Shown here: in pieces, positions 43,077 through 54,183 of the stretch
Layout: every line of letters starts with the position of its first letter
How positions within the stretch are numbered: the first letter of the stretch is position 1
DNA from: Maniola hyperantus
Lineage: Eukaryota; Arthropoda; Insecta; Lepidoptera; Nymphalidae
Length of the DNA: 64,000 bases
Reading direction: 5' to 3'
Assembly: GCF_902806685.2 (NCBI RefSeq)
Contig: NC_048538.1
Coordinates: forward strand, 13,764,001 to 13,828,000
Position numbers and translations under genes: made by a program
Notes under the pieces: model-generated
Told to the model about the DNA's origin: nothing
The model's database searches: none
Seen by the model: only the letters and a program-made list of their open reading frames with translations

Positions 43077-43408
43077 AAGTTAAGAATAATGATAATTAAG
43101 ATTACTTTGAAACTTCATAATGTAATGGTTTTCTTTAGTCTCTATTAAGTACCTATACCAGATTTTAATGAATATTTTGTTTCAGGAAAGTTTAATACTG
43201 TAGATAGATACCTATCTGAAATGATCTGAGAAACAATTAAAAAAAACCAAAAGCTACAATATGCTAACTCTATTAAATGTTTTATTTAAATTTCATTTCA
43301 CTCTCACAATTTCTCTTCAAAAATATAAAGCAGCATCTGCATAAAATACATATGCTGTCTGTAGTGATAACCTTCTTTACTTAGCAGATTTCATTGCGAT
43401 TCTATCAT

Positions 43409-43487
43409 AATTAAGAAAATAATGCACATAACAATTATAAATTATAAATTAGAATGTGAATTTGTTATGTGCATTATTTTATTAATT
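43409..43487. other. 79-bp hairpin with 26-bp arms
   Basis: Arms with core 'aataatgcacataacaa' pair at 25 of 26 positions around a loop of about 27 nt made of 'attataaa' repeats. Confidence 0.85.
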
Positions 43488-43853
43488 TCATAAAAACCGA
43501 CATTCTTATTTACTTTTATAAAGTAAATACCTATGTCGATTTTTATACAATTGGAAAATATAGGAGGAAATATATCTCCTACATAATAATGGGAGCCAAT
43601 TACATGCAGTGTTCAAACAAAACAGCCATTTGTACTCACTCGCGAGTGTAACAAATAGTTTACTTAGTTTTAAGTGCACGAGAAGTTCATTAGAATAAGT
43701 GAGTTTTGTAATTGGTCTAATAAATGGGAAGTGTTTCGGTTTCGAAGAATGTTTATTAGCGTCCCGCCCACTCGAAACTGGCAGTTGCAAATTAGTGACT
43801 AGTAATTTATATTTCATGTGCATTGTGTAGTACCTATTAGTAGCTAACTACAG

Positions 43854-44027
43854 TACGCGGCCAAAAGTGATGAACATCGATCTTTAGAAGGAGACAGCAG
43901 ATTTGTAGAGCACTGTCTCGGTCGTTGAGACCGACAAACCTTCTTATGGGTATGAGTGACAGAGACAACGCTCTACAAAGATGAAATGTCATTCTAAAGG
44001 CCGATATTCATCACTTTCGGCCGCGTA
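43854..44027. mobile_element. 174-bp MITE, TA-bounded
   Basis: TACGCGGCC and GGCCGCGTA at the ends, with nearly perfect inverted arms (aaaagtgatgaacatcgatc; ctttagaa; further in, tttgtagagc and tgtctc). TA at both ends would fit a Tc1/mariner-type target duplication. Confidence 0.8.
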
Positions 44028-44038
44028 ATTTAAAAGTA

Positions 44039-44335
44039 GTGATAGCCTAGTGATTAAGTCTTCGGCATTCAATACAGGTTGTCCGGGATTTGATCCCAGT
44101 AACGCACCTCTAACTTTTCAGAATTATGTACGATTTTTAAGCAAATCAATCTGCTTTAACGGTGAAGGAAACCATCGCGAGGAAGACATGCCTGAGGGTT
44201 CTCCACATAGTTTCCAAAGGTGTGAGAAGTCAGCTAAACTGAACTTGACCAGCGAGGTGGACTATGGCCAAAACTCTTCTCATTCTGAGAGGAGATCCGT
44301 GATCAGTAGTAAGGCGGCGATGGGGATGATGAGTA
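44039..44335 (+). mobile_element. tRNA-derived SINE, family 1
   Basis: A-box-like 'gtgatagcctagtgattaag', B-box-like 'gggatttgatccc', body to 'agtagtaaggcggcgatggg', short GAT tail. It begins right beside the MITE at 43854-44027. TAATT occurs on both sides as a possible target duplication. Confidence 0.8.
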
Positions 44336-45025
44336 ATTAACTGAACTTTCGCTTATGAAAAGTGAAAATTCTTTTAGTGAAGATAAGAACCTAATTATTG
44401 CAAAACCTGTTCCTAGATCAGGTTGTAAGTTTATATCTCAGTCACTTAGTTTCTTGTTTTATGTACCTATTCCTAATACTCTAGCACTTTAATAACACAG
44501 TAGGTAGAGTACAGATTTTACCAACGAGGAAATAAAAACGCTTAAAAATTTTGCATACATTGAGCGTTCGAATTTTTACATCGAAGCGGATTTAATGTTA
44601 TGTTTCTAAAAAATCGCGCACTGGTGTTAGATCATTGTTGCAGAGTAACAAAAAACATTTGGCTTTCACTAAAAGTCACATGTGGCTGAATCTAAGGCTA
44701 AAACCTGAGTCACAAGCTCAAGCGGGTCATACAGCGTATAAGACTTGAAGCCTGTGAGGGTCAGATCTTCGTTATTTTATAAAAGCTGAAAGTTTCTCTA
44801 CGTATTGTCCCCAACAGAGGAAGAAACGATCAGCAACTATGAAATTTTGATCATGGTGGTTTTAGTAAATAATAAGTAACAAAGAAGTCTAAAATCATTC
44901 GTCAATGTATAAAGTCTTATGTTTTTATATTTTCTTCGGAATAGTATTAAAAATCATGCCATGCATTGCCAGAGACTAAGTAACGTGGCAACCCCTGCCA
45001 GACACTCGTAGAGTTAAATAAATAC
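44336..45025. other. Non-coding DNA
   Basis: Nothing recognised. Confidence 0.4.
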
Positions 45026-45499
45026 CTAGCTAATGCCTATCCTGACTTCGAACACTAGGTATGTATGCCACAGCTGACTATTGCTAATGAAGACGGATTT
45101 GCAAATTCCAACCAAAGCATTTAGACCACCGAGTGTGAAAAGACTGACGTCAAAATTCAAATCGTTCGTTGGTCCATTTGTTATGCACCAATATTCGTAC
45201 AAGCAAGTGTGTTGAGTAGCAGTAGCGTCCAGCTGCCCAAAAAACAACGGTTCTTCGCATTTTCATAATGATTTTTGCATCGACAAAGCGTTGTGAAGGC
45301 CGTAAGAAAGCGTTGTCGCACTGATTGTGCTTGGTTTCCGCTCCGCCATACGCTTGTTACTCACGCCACACCCTAATAGGCTACGTTTGGCAAAACTAAA
45401 TAAACTGGGATAGTTTGGACTCGGATATGTCCACACTCGACTGTTTTCCTGTAATTCTGTGATTTTGTTTGCGCACCTGCGATGTTCACTTACAAACAT
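45026..45499 (-). other. Two adjacent minus-strand open frames, repeat-like, unclassified
   Basis: Frames at 45026-45247 and 45263-45499 are GC-richer than their surroundings. Translations such as QLDATATQHTCLYEYWCITN and LLGCGVSNKRMAERKPSTI carry no domain I know. I think they are a transposon fragment, but a real exon starting at the acceptor-like 'tttttgggcag' near 45236 is possible. Confidence 0.25.
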
Positions 45500-45655
45500 T
45501 TTCAGTGGTAGTGCTACGAACTTGGATTCATTAATGAATAAAGAATTACATAAGCCGTAGGTACGCTTACACTAGATATATAAAAAATAGTTTACGGTTA
45601 CGGGATCGAAGTCTATATTAGATAGCATTTTAAAACAAGCTACATTTATTATTAA

Positions 45656-45853
45656 CCAGATGATGCCCGCGACTTAGTCCGCGAAAATTTCAGTTCTTTA
45701 AAAATCCTGTGGGAATTCTTTGTTTTTTCCTAGGATAAAAGTAGCCTACGTCCTTTCATGGGATGCAAGCTATCTCTGTATCAAATTTTATCAAAATCGG
45801 TCAAACGAATGGGCCGTGAAATGCTAGTAGACAGCCACACTTTCGCATTTATA
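45656..45853 (-). mobile_element. Helitron-like element, type A'
   Basis: Terminal CTAG mutated to CCAG, then 'atgatgcccgcgacttagtc', 'gggatgcaagctatctctgt', 'tttatcaaaatcggtcaaac', 'cactttcgcatttatac'. Confidence 0.65.
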
Positions 45854-46780
45854 CAGAACGGATACGGAAATAAAAAAAATCATAGATCAGTAGAAATCAA
45901 AAACCGTTTTTTTTTTTCAATAAAATTAGCAGTCTTATCCATTTGTAGCGGCTCGAAACTACCACTGAAAAACAGATTATTCTACTGAGAAGCCAATAAA
46001 TTCAGTTAATAGGTATTATGAGAAACATTTCACATGAATTAAACGATATAAAATAATATTTTAAAAAAAAAATCATAGCTTTAGATCAGCGGAATGTAGA
46101 ATATTTCTCCCATTCGGAGCAGGTATCTCGAATGCAACTTCCTTTTCGTGAAAAACAAGACAACTGGATACTTGCTCAAATATTTTACAACTTGTTCGTA
46201 CGGGAAATTTAAGTTAAAAATATGAAGTGAAATGATAAATTATTCCGCAAACGCCAAGACCTTGAGTTTGAAAATTAGTAAAAGTACTAGTTATAAGGCT
46301 AGGCTTTAATAGCAACTTTTTGCAAATTTTCTCTGTTCAAAGCGAGTTTTCACATATCGCAATCAAACTTCATCCGAGCATAGTTGTTAAGCTTTTGCGT
46401 GCTCATTCACGGATTGAAAAATTAGGTGTTTTAAAAAGGTTTCAGTGTGAACTGTGATGGGATTTAATCGTGACCTAGTTATACGGAGTTTATTTTCTGC
46501 ATTTTCAAATTGAACGATTTTTGTATAAGTAAGTATTTTACTCTCTCTATCTCTCTCCCCCTCTCTCTCTCTGTTTCTCTCTAGTCTCTCATGATTGATG
46601 ATCGTGATCACATCCTTCGCGAGTCAATATTTTGCGGTAAATGATTTCCTACCATCGGGTCCTGTTTTTAGCCATTTGAAGATACAGCACCGTAAAAGCA
46701 GCGTCGTAAGTATTTTACAATGCACACCAAGATAAATGTGCTTTTTAATTGTCATGGGCCCTTATGCTATGATATTATGA
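45854..46780. other. Non-coding DNA with a CT-rich tract
   Basis: Only a polypyrimidine (CT)n tract at about 46541-46587 stands out. Confidence 0.4.
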
Positions 46781-46995
46781 CTAGATGATGCCCGCGACTT
46801 CGTTCACGTGAATTTAGGTTTTTTGAAAATCCCGTGTAAACCATAAATTTTCCGTGATAAAAAATGTCCTTCTCCGGGATGCAAGCCAATTCTATGTCAA
46901 ATTTTATTTTTTAATTTTAAATTGGTCAAACGGATAAACGGTCAAAAGGTAACAAATAGGCAGACACACATTTTTTGCATTTGTAATAATATTTG
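46781..46995 (-). mobile_element. Helitron-like element, type A'
   Basis: CTAGATGATGCCCGCGACTT, 'ccttctccgggatgcaagcc', 'ggcagacacacattttttgc'. Confidence 0.7.
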
Positions 46996-47004
46996 TATAC
47001 GTGT

Positions 47005-47190
47005 ATAATGTGTACAAAATACATATTATGTAGTTCTCACTCGCCATTTTTACTTTATGTGTAAACTCAAAACTGTTATGTCAAAAGTACGATATTTTAA
47101 TCCTTCATTTAAAGGTGAACCGTACTATTGACATGCCAGTTGGCACACAAAGTTAAAATGGTGAGTAGAACTCATTTTGTACGGACTATA
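47005..47190. mobile_element. Compact foldback element
   Basis: The whole element is an imperfect palindrome: 'gtacaaaat' ... 'ctcactcgccattttt' ... 'atgtcaaaagtacg' on the left; 'ccgtactattgacatg' ... 'aaaatggtgagtag' ... 'attttgtacggactata' on the right. About 186 bp. Confidence 0.75.
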
Positions 47191-47375
47191 GTAAGTATGT
47201 GGATTGAAGTATGGAATTGGCGACACTTTTTGGTATGCCCATACCATAAAGCCGATACGTGAGTGACATTTACGGCCACAGACAAAGAAATGAAATTGAA
47301 CCCAGTAGTATTCCTTTTTCCCTCGTAGAACATCATACCAAGTTTGGTCATCTTCAGAGCAACCCACTTTTTTAT

Positions 47376-47531
47376 AAAAAAAATAGAATATTAGCCATGT
47401 TAAATGACTAATATTCCCCTTTCATCTCCAACTTAGCGTTAAGCTTGTGTTAGGAGTAAGCTAAGTAAGCTAAGTAACTAAAAGTAACCTTTCGGTTTTC
47501 AGTCCACTCCTTTACCTGTTGAGCTATTGAA
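47376..47531 (-). mobile_element. tRNA-derived SINE, family 4, minus copy
   Basis: 'attagccatgttaaatgact', 'gttaagcttgtgttaggagt', 'ccgaaaaccagtcc'-type head in complement (cggttttcagtccactcctt). The B-box region is lost; a short 'gctaagtaa' repeat replaces it. Confidence 0.65.
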
Positions 47532-47800
47532 CTTCTTTGATATCGTTTAATGCCCTTTCACCAGATTGATTCATTATTATCGGTCAATTCAGAAAAACTA
47601 TTAAAATTTCCAGTTTTCTATTCATTTTGCCAGTATTAAGTAGATTTACAGCGGAAGAATTTGAGAACCCAACTCATTAATGTCCCAAGAAAACCTACCA
47701 ATGTGTTTAATGGAAATATAGAACGAGGTCAACAATTGAGTAATATAATGCAGGGAGGTAGACTAGATTCACCTAATAATGTAATGTTTATATAGAATAA

Positions 47801-48023
47801 CTAGCTTATGCTCGCGATTTCGTCCGCGTGGACTGCAAAATTTCAAAACCCTATTTCACCCCCTTAGGAGTTGAATTTTCAAAAATCCTTTCTTAGCGGA
47901 TGCCTACGTCATAATAGCTATCTGCATGCCAAATTTCAGCCCGATCCGTCCAGTAGTTTGAGCTGTACGTTGATAGATCAGTCAGTCAGTCAGTCAGTCA
48001 CCTTCTCCTTTTATATATATAGA
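47801..48023 (-). mobile_element. Helitron-like element, type B, complete
   Basis: CTAGCTTATGCTCGCGATTT to 'ccttttatatatatagatg'-type head, with five GTCA units. Confidence 0.8.
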
Positions 48024-48461
48024 TGTGCAGCGCACAGACAAGTCGACAAGACTTAATGGTGTTAAGAAGCTTTGTAAATAGCTATATTTGTTATGGAAAT
48101 AAAATTCAAAATACAAATATAAAATTGATTTTAGCTGGTCGTGGAGTCGTCCAACTCTAAAAATCTCTGTACGATTATGTAGGGACACGCACAGAAGGTT
48201 ACCAATTCTTTATTATATTGTAGCGTTGGGATATTTCTACAGCCACTATATTCTACACGTGACCTGTCAGGTTGGATATAAGTAACGTTTATAAAATACT
48301 ATTTGAATGCTATAAAAATGCTAGGAATACGGAATAATATAGTCCAATATTTGGACCGTCCTGGACGCTGAGGATTCCGTATAATCGAATACAACTTAGA
48401 TAACACGGAGTAGATATTTCTACTCCATGTTAGATAAGAAAACATCATAAAATAACTAACT

Positions 48462-48530
48462 GGTCAGCCCCAGCTTCACTCGGGTGGAATTCCTAATATC
48501 CTTTCTTTGTGGGCGTCTTCATTTTAGAGA
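48462..48530 (-). mobile_element. Helitron-like fragment, subtype with 'cttcactcgggtgga'
   Basis: 'gtcagccccagcttcactcg' and 'gtggaattcctaatatcctt'. A sister fragment lies at about 8271-8320 (ccgaattcactcgggcgga). Confidence 0.45.
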
Positions 48531-48540
48531 AAAGTGAATC

Positions 48541-48708
48541 TATAGTCCCGTAAAAAATTACTCCTCACGCGCCATTTTAACTCTACGGGTCAACTGTCAT
48601 GTCAAAAGTACAGTTCACCTTTAAAATAAGGACTAAAATCGTACTTTTGACATGAAATTTTACACAAAAATTTAAAATGAGGTGAGGAGTTAAATTTTAC
48701 GCGTTATA
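48541..48708. mobile_element. Compact foldback element, second full copy
   Basis: Near-perfect palindrome: 'actcctcacgcgccatttta' and 'aaaatgaggtgaggagtta' are inverted partners, as are 'atgtcaaaagtacagttcac' and 'gtacttttgacatgaaatt'. Confidence 0.8.
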
Positions 48709-48788
48709 CGTACCTACTCGTATTATGTAATATGTAAAAATCTCATGTTTCTAGAGTTAGTGGTTTATGCTGAACTTTGATGTCAGTC

Positions 48789-48870
48789 AAAGCCGGAAAA
48801 GCCGTGCTGCCAAGCGGTTAAACGTTCTGGTATGATGCCGTGAAGAAACTAAAGTGGTATCCCTTACATA
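48789..48870 (+). mobile_element. SINE, family 3, head fragment
   Basis: 'aagccgtgctgccaagcggt' and 'ctggtatgatgccgtgaaga' match 40061-40235. Confidence 0.55.
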
Positions 48871-48947
48871 GTAAATACTTGGTATCGCAGATGTTTCATC
48901 ACTAACATAATCCATACCAGAGATAATATATTAACAATCCATACTAA

Positions 48948-48974
48948 TATTATAAATGCGAAAGTGTGTCTGCC

Positions 48975-49011
<37 letters not shown>

Positions 49012-49180
49012 GCTAGCTTTTCACGGCTCAACCGTTCAACCGATTTTGACGAAATTTGGTACAGGGATAGCTTGCATCCCGGGGAAGGACATAGGCTACT
49101 TTTTATCCCGGAAAATTGAAGTTTCTCACAGGATTTTAAAAACCTAAATCCACGCGGACGAAGTCACGGGCATCATCTAG
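48948..49180 (+). mobile_element. Helitron-like element, type A', complete with (CTGT)n
   Basis: Best complete copy: TCCATACTAATATTATAAAT at the 5' end after A, a (CTGT)n array of about 11 units (48969-49012), 'tgacgaaatttggtacaggg', 'gcatcccggggaaggacata', 'cacgcggacgaagtcacggg' and CTAG before T. Insertion between A and T fits the Helitron mode. Confidence 0.85.
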
Positions 49181-50034
49181 TATTATATTATATAGTTTCG
49201 AGTACACTCACATGATGCTCACTCCGCTCAATGCTGCTATCAGCGCTAAAATTCAATATTCAAGTTGCTTCAAAAACACGTCGTCAGTCTATAGACACAT
49301 TTAAAACGCTGCATATTCTAACTATTTAGGTGCCAACCTCTGCTTCATTCTGCAAGAATATTACTAGCTCAACAACATAATCATATTTTTATGTATGCTT
49401 TACCTATACATTTGCCTTTCGTAAAGTTATTGAGCACCAAACCGTTACATAGAATATTATTTCGTACCATTTTTATGTGGTAGCCCTCGAGCTTTACAGC
49501 AGTAAATTTCTGTTAGAACATTTCGGTTGGAGAACCCTGAAAACTGTACAATTTAGATACACCAAGGGCTTATTCGGGTCTCTTCAGAACATAAAATGGA
49601 GTTTAACGGCATCGGCTATCCCGCCTTTATTATTTGTTTTATAGACCTCCTTTATTTTTGTTTATCCGGTTACACGTATCCTCAATCTCTAAATGAAAGG
49701 TAGATCTCGTTAAAGTGTTTTGTATGGCGTACTTTGTGAATCAATTCGGTATTAAGAGTATCTTAATTTCCTGTAGGATTTTATTAATACGTATATACCT
49801 ACCTATAATACCTTTTTTCTTGTGGGATTTGGCCTTTTGATACGTTGAACTGCGTGTCATTCATCCGATTGAGTTTAATCTCTATTCAGTTGTTGTTAGC
49901 ACTTGTGTGAAGATTTCTAACATTTTCTAACATTCATAATAGCTGGCTTGCAACTCGGCATTGCAACGCAAGCCATAGGTATATCAAGCTAGGAGATGAT
50001 ATAAAAAAATATTTGCATTTCACTGATAACCTAT
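49181..50034. other. Non-coding DNA
   Basis: Nothing recognised. Confidence 0.4.
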
Positions 50035-50084
50035 TATCTAGTTCTTTTTCTCATATCTCAGTATATGAGAAAAAGAACTAGATA
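50035..50084. other. Perfect 22-bp-arm hairpin
   Basis: Two perfectly complementary 22-bp arms beginning 'tatctagttctttttctc' and ending 'gagaaaaagaactagata' enclose a 6-nt loop CTCAGT. Confidence 0.95.
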
Positions 50085-50652
50085 CGTTATGTATCTAAAA
50101 TGACTTGGGTTACATTTTTATTTTATACGTTTTGTATCTTCCGTCTTACTTATCACCGAGCACGAATTTTAAACGCCATGTACCTAATATAATCGTAACA
50201 TGTCTATGGTAAAATATGATATGGTGATTTAGTGTAAATAATGTAGATTGAAGAGTAGAACTCGTAATTTAGAAACTTATTTCAATTATTTCAAAAGAAC
50301 ATCTCTACATTAAGAATTTCAAGTAGCGTCACAGTAAAAATAATTACAACTGCAATTAAGCCAAACAACATAAAACTGTATGACAGCCAATTAACTTTGT
50401 CGACGTTTTCGTTTTAATGAAATCATTTTAATTAAAGTGTATAATGTACACTGTAATGATTACAGGTTAACGATTCATCTAAACAATGTTTTATGGAAAA
50501 ATGTATAAATAACGAGTTAACCGTTACTGTGTGGCATGTTTACGAGTGAAGATTTTTTGTAACCTAAGAAAAGAGGTAAAAGCATTGTTTTTAACAAAGA
50601 TAAGCAAAGGTAAATAGAAAAAGCAGTAGGTTGTCGTGAGGCTAATTATTCT
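50085..50652. other. Non-coding DNA
   Basis: Nothing recognised. Confidence 0.4.
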
Positions 50653-50912
50653 AAAGAAGCTGTGATAGCCTAGTGGTTAGGACGTCTGCCTAACTTTTCG
50701 GAGTTATGTGTGTTTTAAGTAATTAAATATCACTTGCTTTAACGGTGAAGGAAAACATCGTGAGGAAACCTGCATGCCTGAGAGTTCTCTATAATGTTCT
50801 CAAAGGTGTGTGAAGTCTACCAATCTGCACATGGCCAGCGTGGTAGACTATGGCCAAACCCTTCTCACTCTGAGAGGAGACCCGTGCTCTGCAGTGAGCC
50901 GGTGATGGGTTC
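50653..50912 (+). mobile_element. tRNA-derived SINE, family 1, B box deleted
   Basis: 'gctgtgatagcctagtggtt' joins directly to 'gcctaacttttcggagttat', removing the B-box segment; the remaining body to 'gtgagccggtgatgggtt' is well preserved. Confidence 0.8.
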
Positions 50913-51427
50913 TTACTATGGGTACTTATGCATTTCCGAGACAACCACGTTTCCTTTCCTTAATTAAACTGTATTCATATAATGCGACCGCAGTGTCGCG
51001 AGCTTAGTAAGTATCTTAGACCACTGAGAATGCTCGAAGCAAGCTGCTTTTACTTTAATTAAATACTTATTCTCTTTATTTTAACACCATCATTTTAAAA
51101 AGTTCCGCCCTAAGTACATAACACCATAATACCCCAATTATTTGCAGAATTAAAAACTTGGACCTTTTTAATTAAACTTTTGCCGCGAATTTTTCTTTTG
51201 AAGCAACTAGGTTTTATGAAATGAATATTAGCTTTAAAGAACTGTTTCATTAAAAGTTATTTCACAAGGAACTTAAGCACCGGACATATTTAACAATTTT
51301 TTACATTGAAAATAGTTTTGTAACGAAAAGGCAAAACACGCGTTTTCAATATCAATAGTTATTGTTACAGGTTCTGTTAGAGAAAGAAGATCGGTTGAGC
51401 ACATTGATACAAAAAAAAATTATTCGT
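50913..51427. other. Non-coding DNA
   Basis: Nothing recognised. Confidence 0.4.
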
Positions 51428-51470
51428 CGTTTCAACCGATGGACGTCCACTGCTGGACAAAGTTCTTTGC
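51428..51470 (-). mobile_element. Short LINE tail fragment
   Basis: 'caaccgatggacgtccactg' and 'ctggacaaagt' are the complement of a LINE ORF end like that at 2001-2214. Confidence 0.55.
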
Positions 51471-51912
51471 TTGTAAGTATATTATGCTTGTTTTCAAATA
51501 TTATCCAATTATATTGGCACTATCGTAACTCTTTCCATAATGCTAGATTTATCTCCATCTACCATATTATTATTATTTGCTACTTATCTTATTTCTGAAA
51601 AAGTTTAACAACTTTTATATATAACTGGTTCTTTGCTTTTGTAAAGAAAAGTCTGTCGGTCAGTTAATGGCTTATTTTTCAATCTTCAAATAAACGTTAG
51701 CCGATGTATAAAAATAACATTTTGGCAGATTTCGAACACAAAAACTGTCAAAACAACATTCCCTTAGATAAATACACCAGCTGATTCCAAGTTCCATGGA
51801 TAAACACTATTATTATCCGATTATAATAAGTATAAATATTACTAATAAATAACAATTGCTGATTGAAAAATTGGCTCATAACCTAACATCTGTATCTAAG
51901 TAGCGTAGAATA

Positions 51913-52055
51913 GAACAAAATAGAATATATTTTTATTCAAGTAAACTTTTACAAGTGCTTTTGAATCGTCAACTAGTTTGATTCACCACTGGTTCAGAAT
52001 ACCGTTCCTACCGAGAAGAACCAGCAAGAAATTCGGCGGTTGCTATTTTCAAATG
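51913..52055 (-). mobile_element. LINE 3' end
   Basis: In the minus direction: 'gccgaatttcttgctggttc', 'ttctcggtaggaacggtatt', then 'gtaaaagtttacttgaataa' and an A-rich end. Confidence 0.6.
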
Positions 52056-52875
52056 ATCAATTTACAATATTATTATACCATACTGTACAAGCAATTGCAT
52101 CCCCAATAACCAGAACTCAACCATCTATAAACAAGGGCTATTAGGTACCTTTCAACAATATCTAAATCTAAAAGTACATCCGTTGCACTTAGCCTACGAA
52201 TGGCTACGTAAAAGCCGTACTCTATGGACTTATTGCATTATTTGCCTAGATAGGATCTTTTATACTTATTAAAAGGTATTTCAATTGACTTCTAAATTCT
52301 AATACAATGTGAACAAAATGATAGCTTTACTTGATTGATTTTCTTATATAAATTGTACATTATTAAACCTAGTTATAAAATCTAAGTAGCTGAATCCAGC
52401 AGTGCGATTGTGTATGGTTTGAACCATGATAATTATTCTAAACGATTGGTAATTAATCAAATTATTTCATTTCATTTCATTTCATTAATAAATAATAAAC
52501 CTTAAAAAATAAACGTTTTTCTTTCTTTCTTTCTATTAATCGTCAACGTAAATTCGAATAATTGTGTAAAACTGTACATCAAATAAAGACCGAAAAGTGA
52601 CCGCAGAAGAGTAGATAAGAGCTAGATACAGGAACATATTGGTAAACTTGTTTTCATGAATATTGGTTCGTCTTGTTCGAACTCGGCGAGAATAAAGTCT
52701 CATCAAATGTATAGAGACGGAGACACAATATGCATTTTGTTCTATTGTACACTTCGTATCGTACACGTGTTCTATCCGGTAAACTTGTATTCTATGCTTC
52801 GTACCTTCTTTAGATTTAACCTGTTTTTATGTTCTTTGAAAAGGAAAATAACATACAGTTTACTTTTTTATATAA
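52056..52875. other. Non-coding DNA with microsatellites
   Basis: (ATTTC)n at about 52463-52486 and (TTTC)n at about 52514-52535. No gene. Confidence 0.45.
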
Positions 52876-53103
52876 CTAGCTTATGCTCGCGACTTTGTCC
52901 GCGTGGACTACATAAATTTCAAACCCCTATTTCACCCCCTTGGGGTTGAATTTTCAAAGATCGTTTCGTAGCAGATGCCTACGTCATAATAGCTATCTGC
53001 ATGCCAAATTTCAGCCCGATCCGTCCAGTCGTTTGAGCTGTGCGTTGATTGATCAGTCATTCAGTCAGTCTCTTTTTTCTTTTAGGTATATATTATTTAG
53101 ATC
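52876..53103 (-). mobile_element. Helitron-like element, type B, complete
   Basis: CTAGCTTATGCTCGCGACTT to 'ttttaggtatatattattta'; its 5' end lies three bases from the CTAG of the neighbouring A' copy. Confidence 0.8.
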
Positions 53104-53104
53104 A

Positions 53105-53329
53105 CTAGATGATGCCTGCGGCTTCATACGCGGCGGTGGCGTGGATTTAAGTACCTACTAACAAATCGCGTTGGAACTATTTGATTTTCCAGTTCAAAAG
53201 TTACCTAAGTCCGTTTCCTAGAATATGCAAGACTCTGTAGTACTTACCTAATTTTGTCAAAGTCAGTTAAGATCATGAAAAGGTATTGACAGACATACAG
53301 ATCGACAAACTTTCGTATTTATAATAGGC
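53105..53329 (-). mobile_element. Helitron-like element, type A'
   Basis: CTAGATGATGCCTGCGGCTT, with an insertion 'ggcggtggcg' in the terminal stem, to 'aaactttcgtatttataata'. Confidence 0.7.
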
Positions 53330-54070
53330 ATTGGTGTGGAGGTAAAGGTATTATTCCAATTGAATGATTTGATGTTCTATAGTGAGAACATAACATAATT
53401 AAATTAAAAACACAACGGATCATTAAACACCCGACGGGTCTAAAACTTTCATACAGTGGTCATAATCGAATGTGAATACATCTTTCTAAATAGTAAAAAA
53501 CAGTTTTTGGCAATTTTATAAGATAAAAATTTTATAAGATTGGCGGTAGCCGCCAAGAATTTTTAACGCAACAGGAAAAGTTGCATATAAATCAAGATTT
53601 ACCAGCAAGATGCGACCGTTATAGCTCGTTTACACAATATTTTAGAGTATTTTAGTTTCAGAACTTGAACTTGTCTTGTATTAATTATGTAGACTAGTGT
53701 TATGAGATATGTTTTAAAACATACTTACTACAAAGTTTGTACTAGATCATACACTTAAACTATATTACCGACGGTCCTGTAGCTGGTTCCGAAAAAAAAG
53801 TTACCAACGTAAATGGAACCGACAAAAGATAATGAAAGAACTATAAGCATTGCTAGTGTTGCTAAAAACATTACGGGACATAAAAGGTTTAATTTTTGCT
53901 TTTAAACTTAGAAATTAGATTGTGCAGCTGCCAAGTAGGTTACAGACTACAAGTATTTATGCAATAAATCATACTTTTAAACTATAAAAAAGAAGTAGAC
54001 TGTCGGAAGTATAAGTACAATATAAAGCCCGTAGGAAGCCAATAATCTTGTATTGTGGGTCACGAGGCGT
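53330..54070. other. Non-coding DNA
   Basis: Nothing recognised. Confidence 0.4.
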
Positions 54071-54183
54071 GTCCGCGACAAGTTGAGATGGCAAACGGGT
54101 TATGGGGCGGGGGAACGCCCCGCACACTCGAATGTCATTCATTAGCGCTCGCCCGCACCGGGTTAGCGCGTGGGCTGTGCAGG
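54071..54183 (+). mobile_element. GC-rich foldback element, one arm plus centre
   Basis: 'gtccgcgacaagttgagatg', 'gggaacgccccgcacactcg', 'cgctcgcccgcaccgggtta'; the right arm is missing. Confidence 0.6.

Noticed and set aside
46541..46587. CT-rich tract as a promoter element
   Set aside because: It is a plain microsatellite-like polypyrimidine run with no gene next to it.
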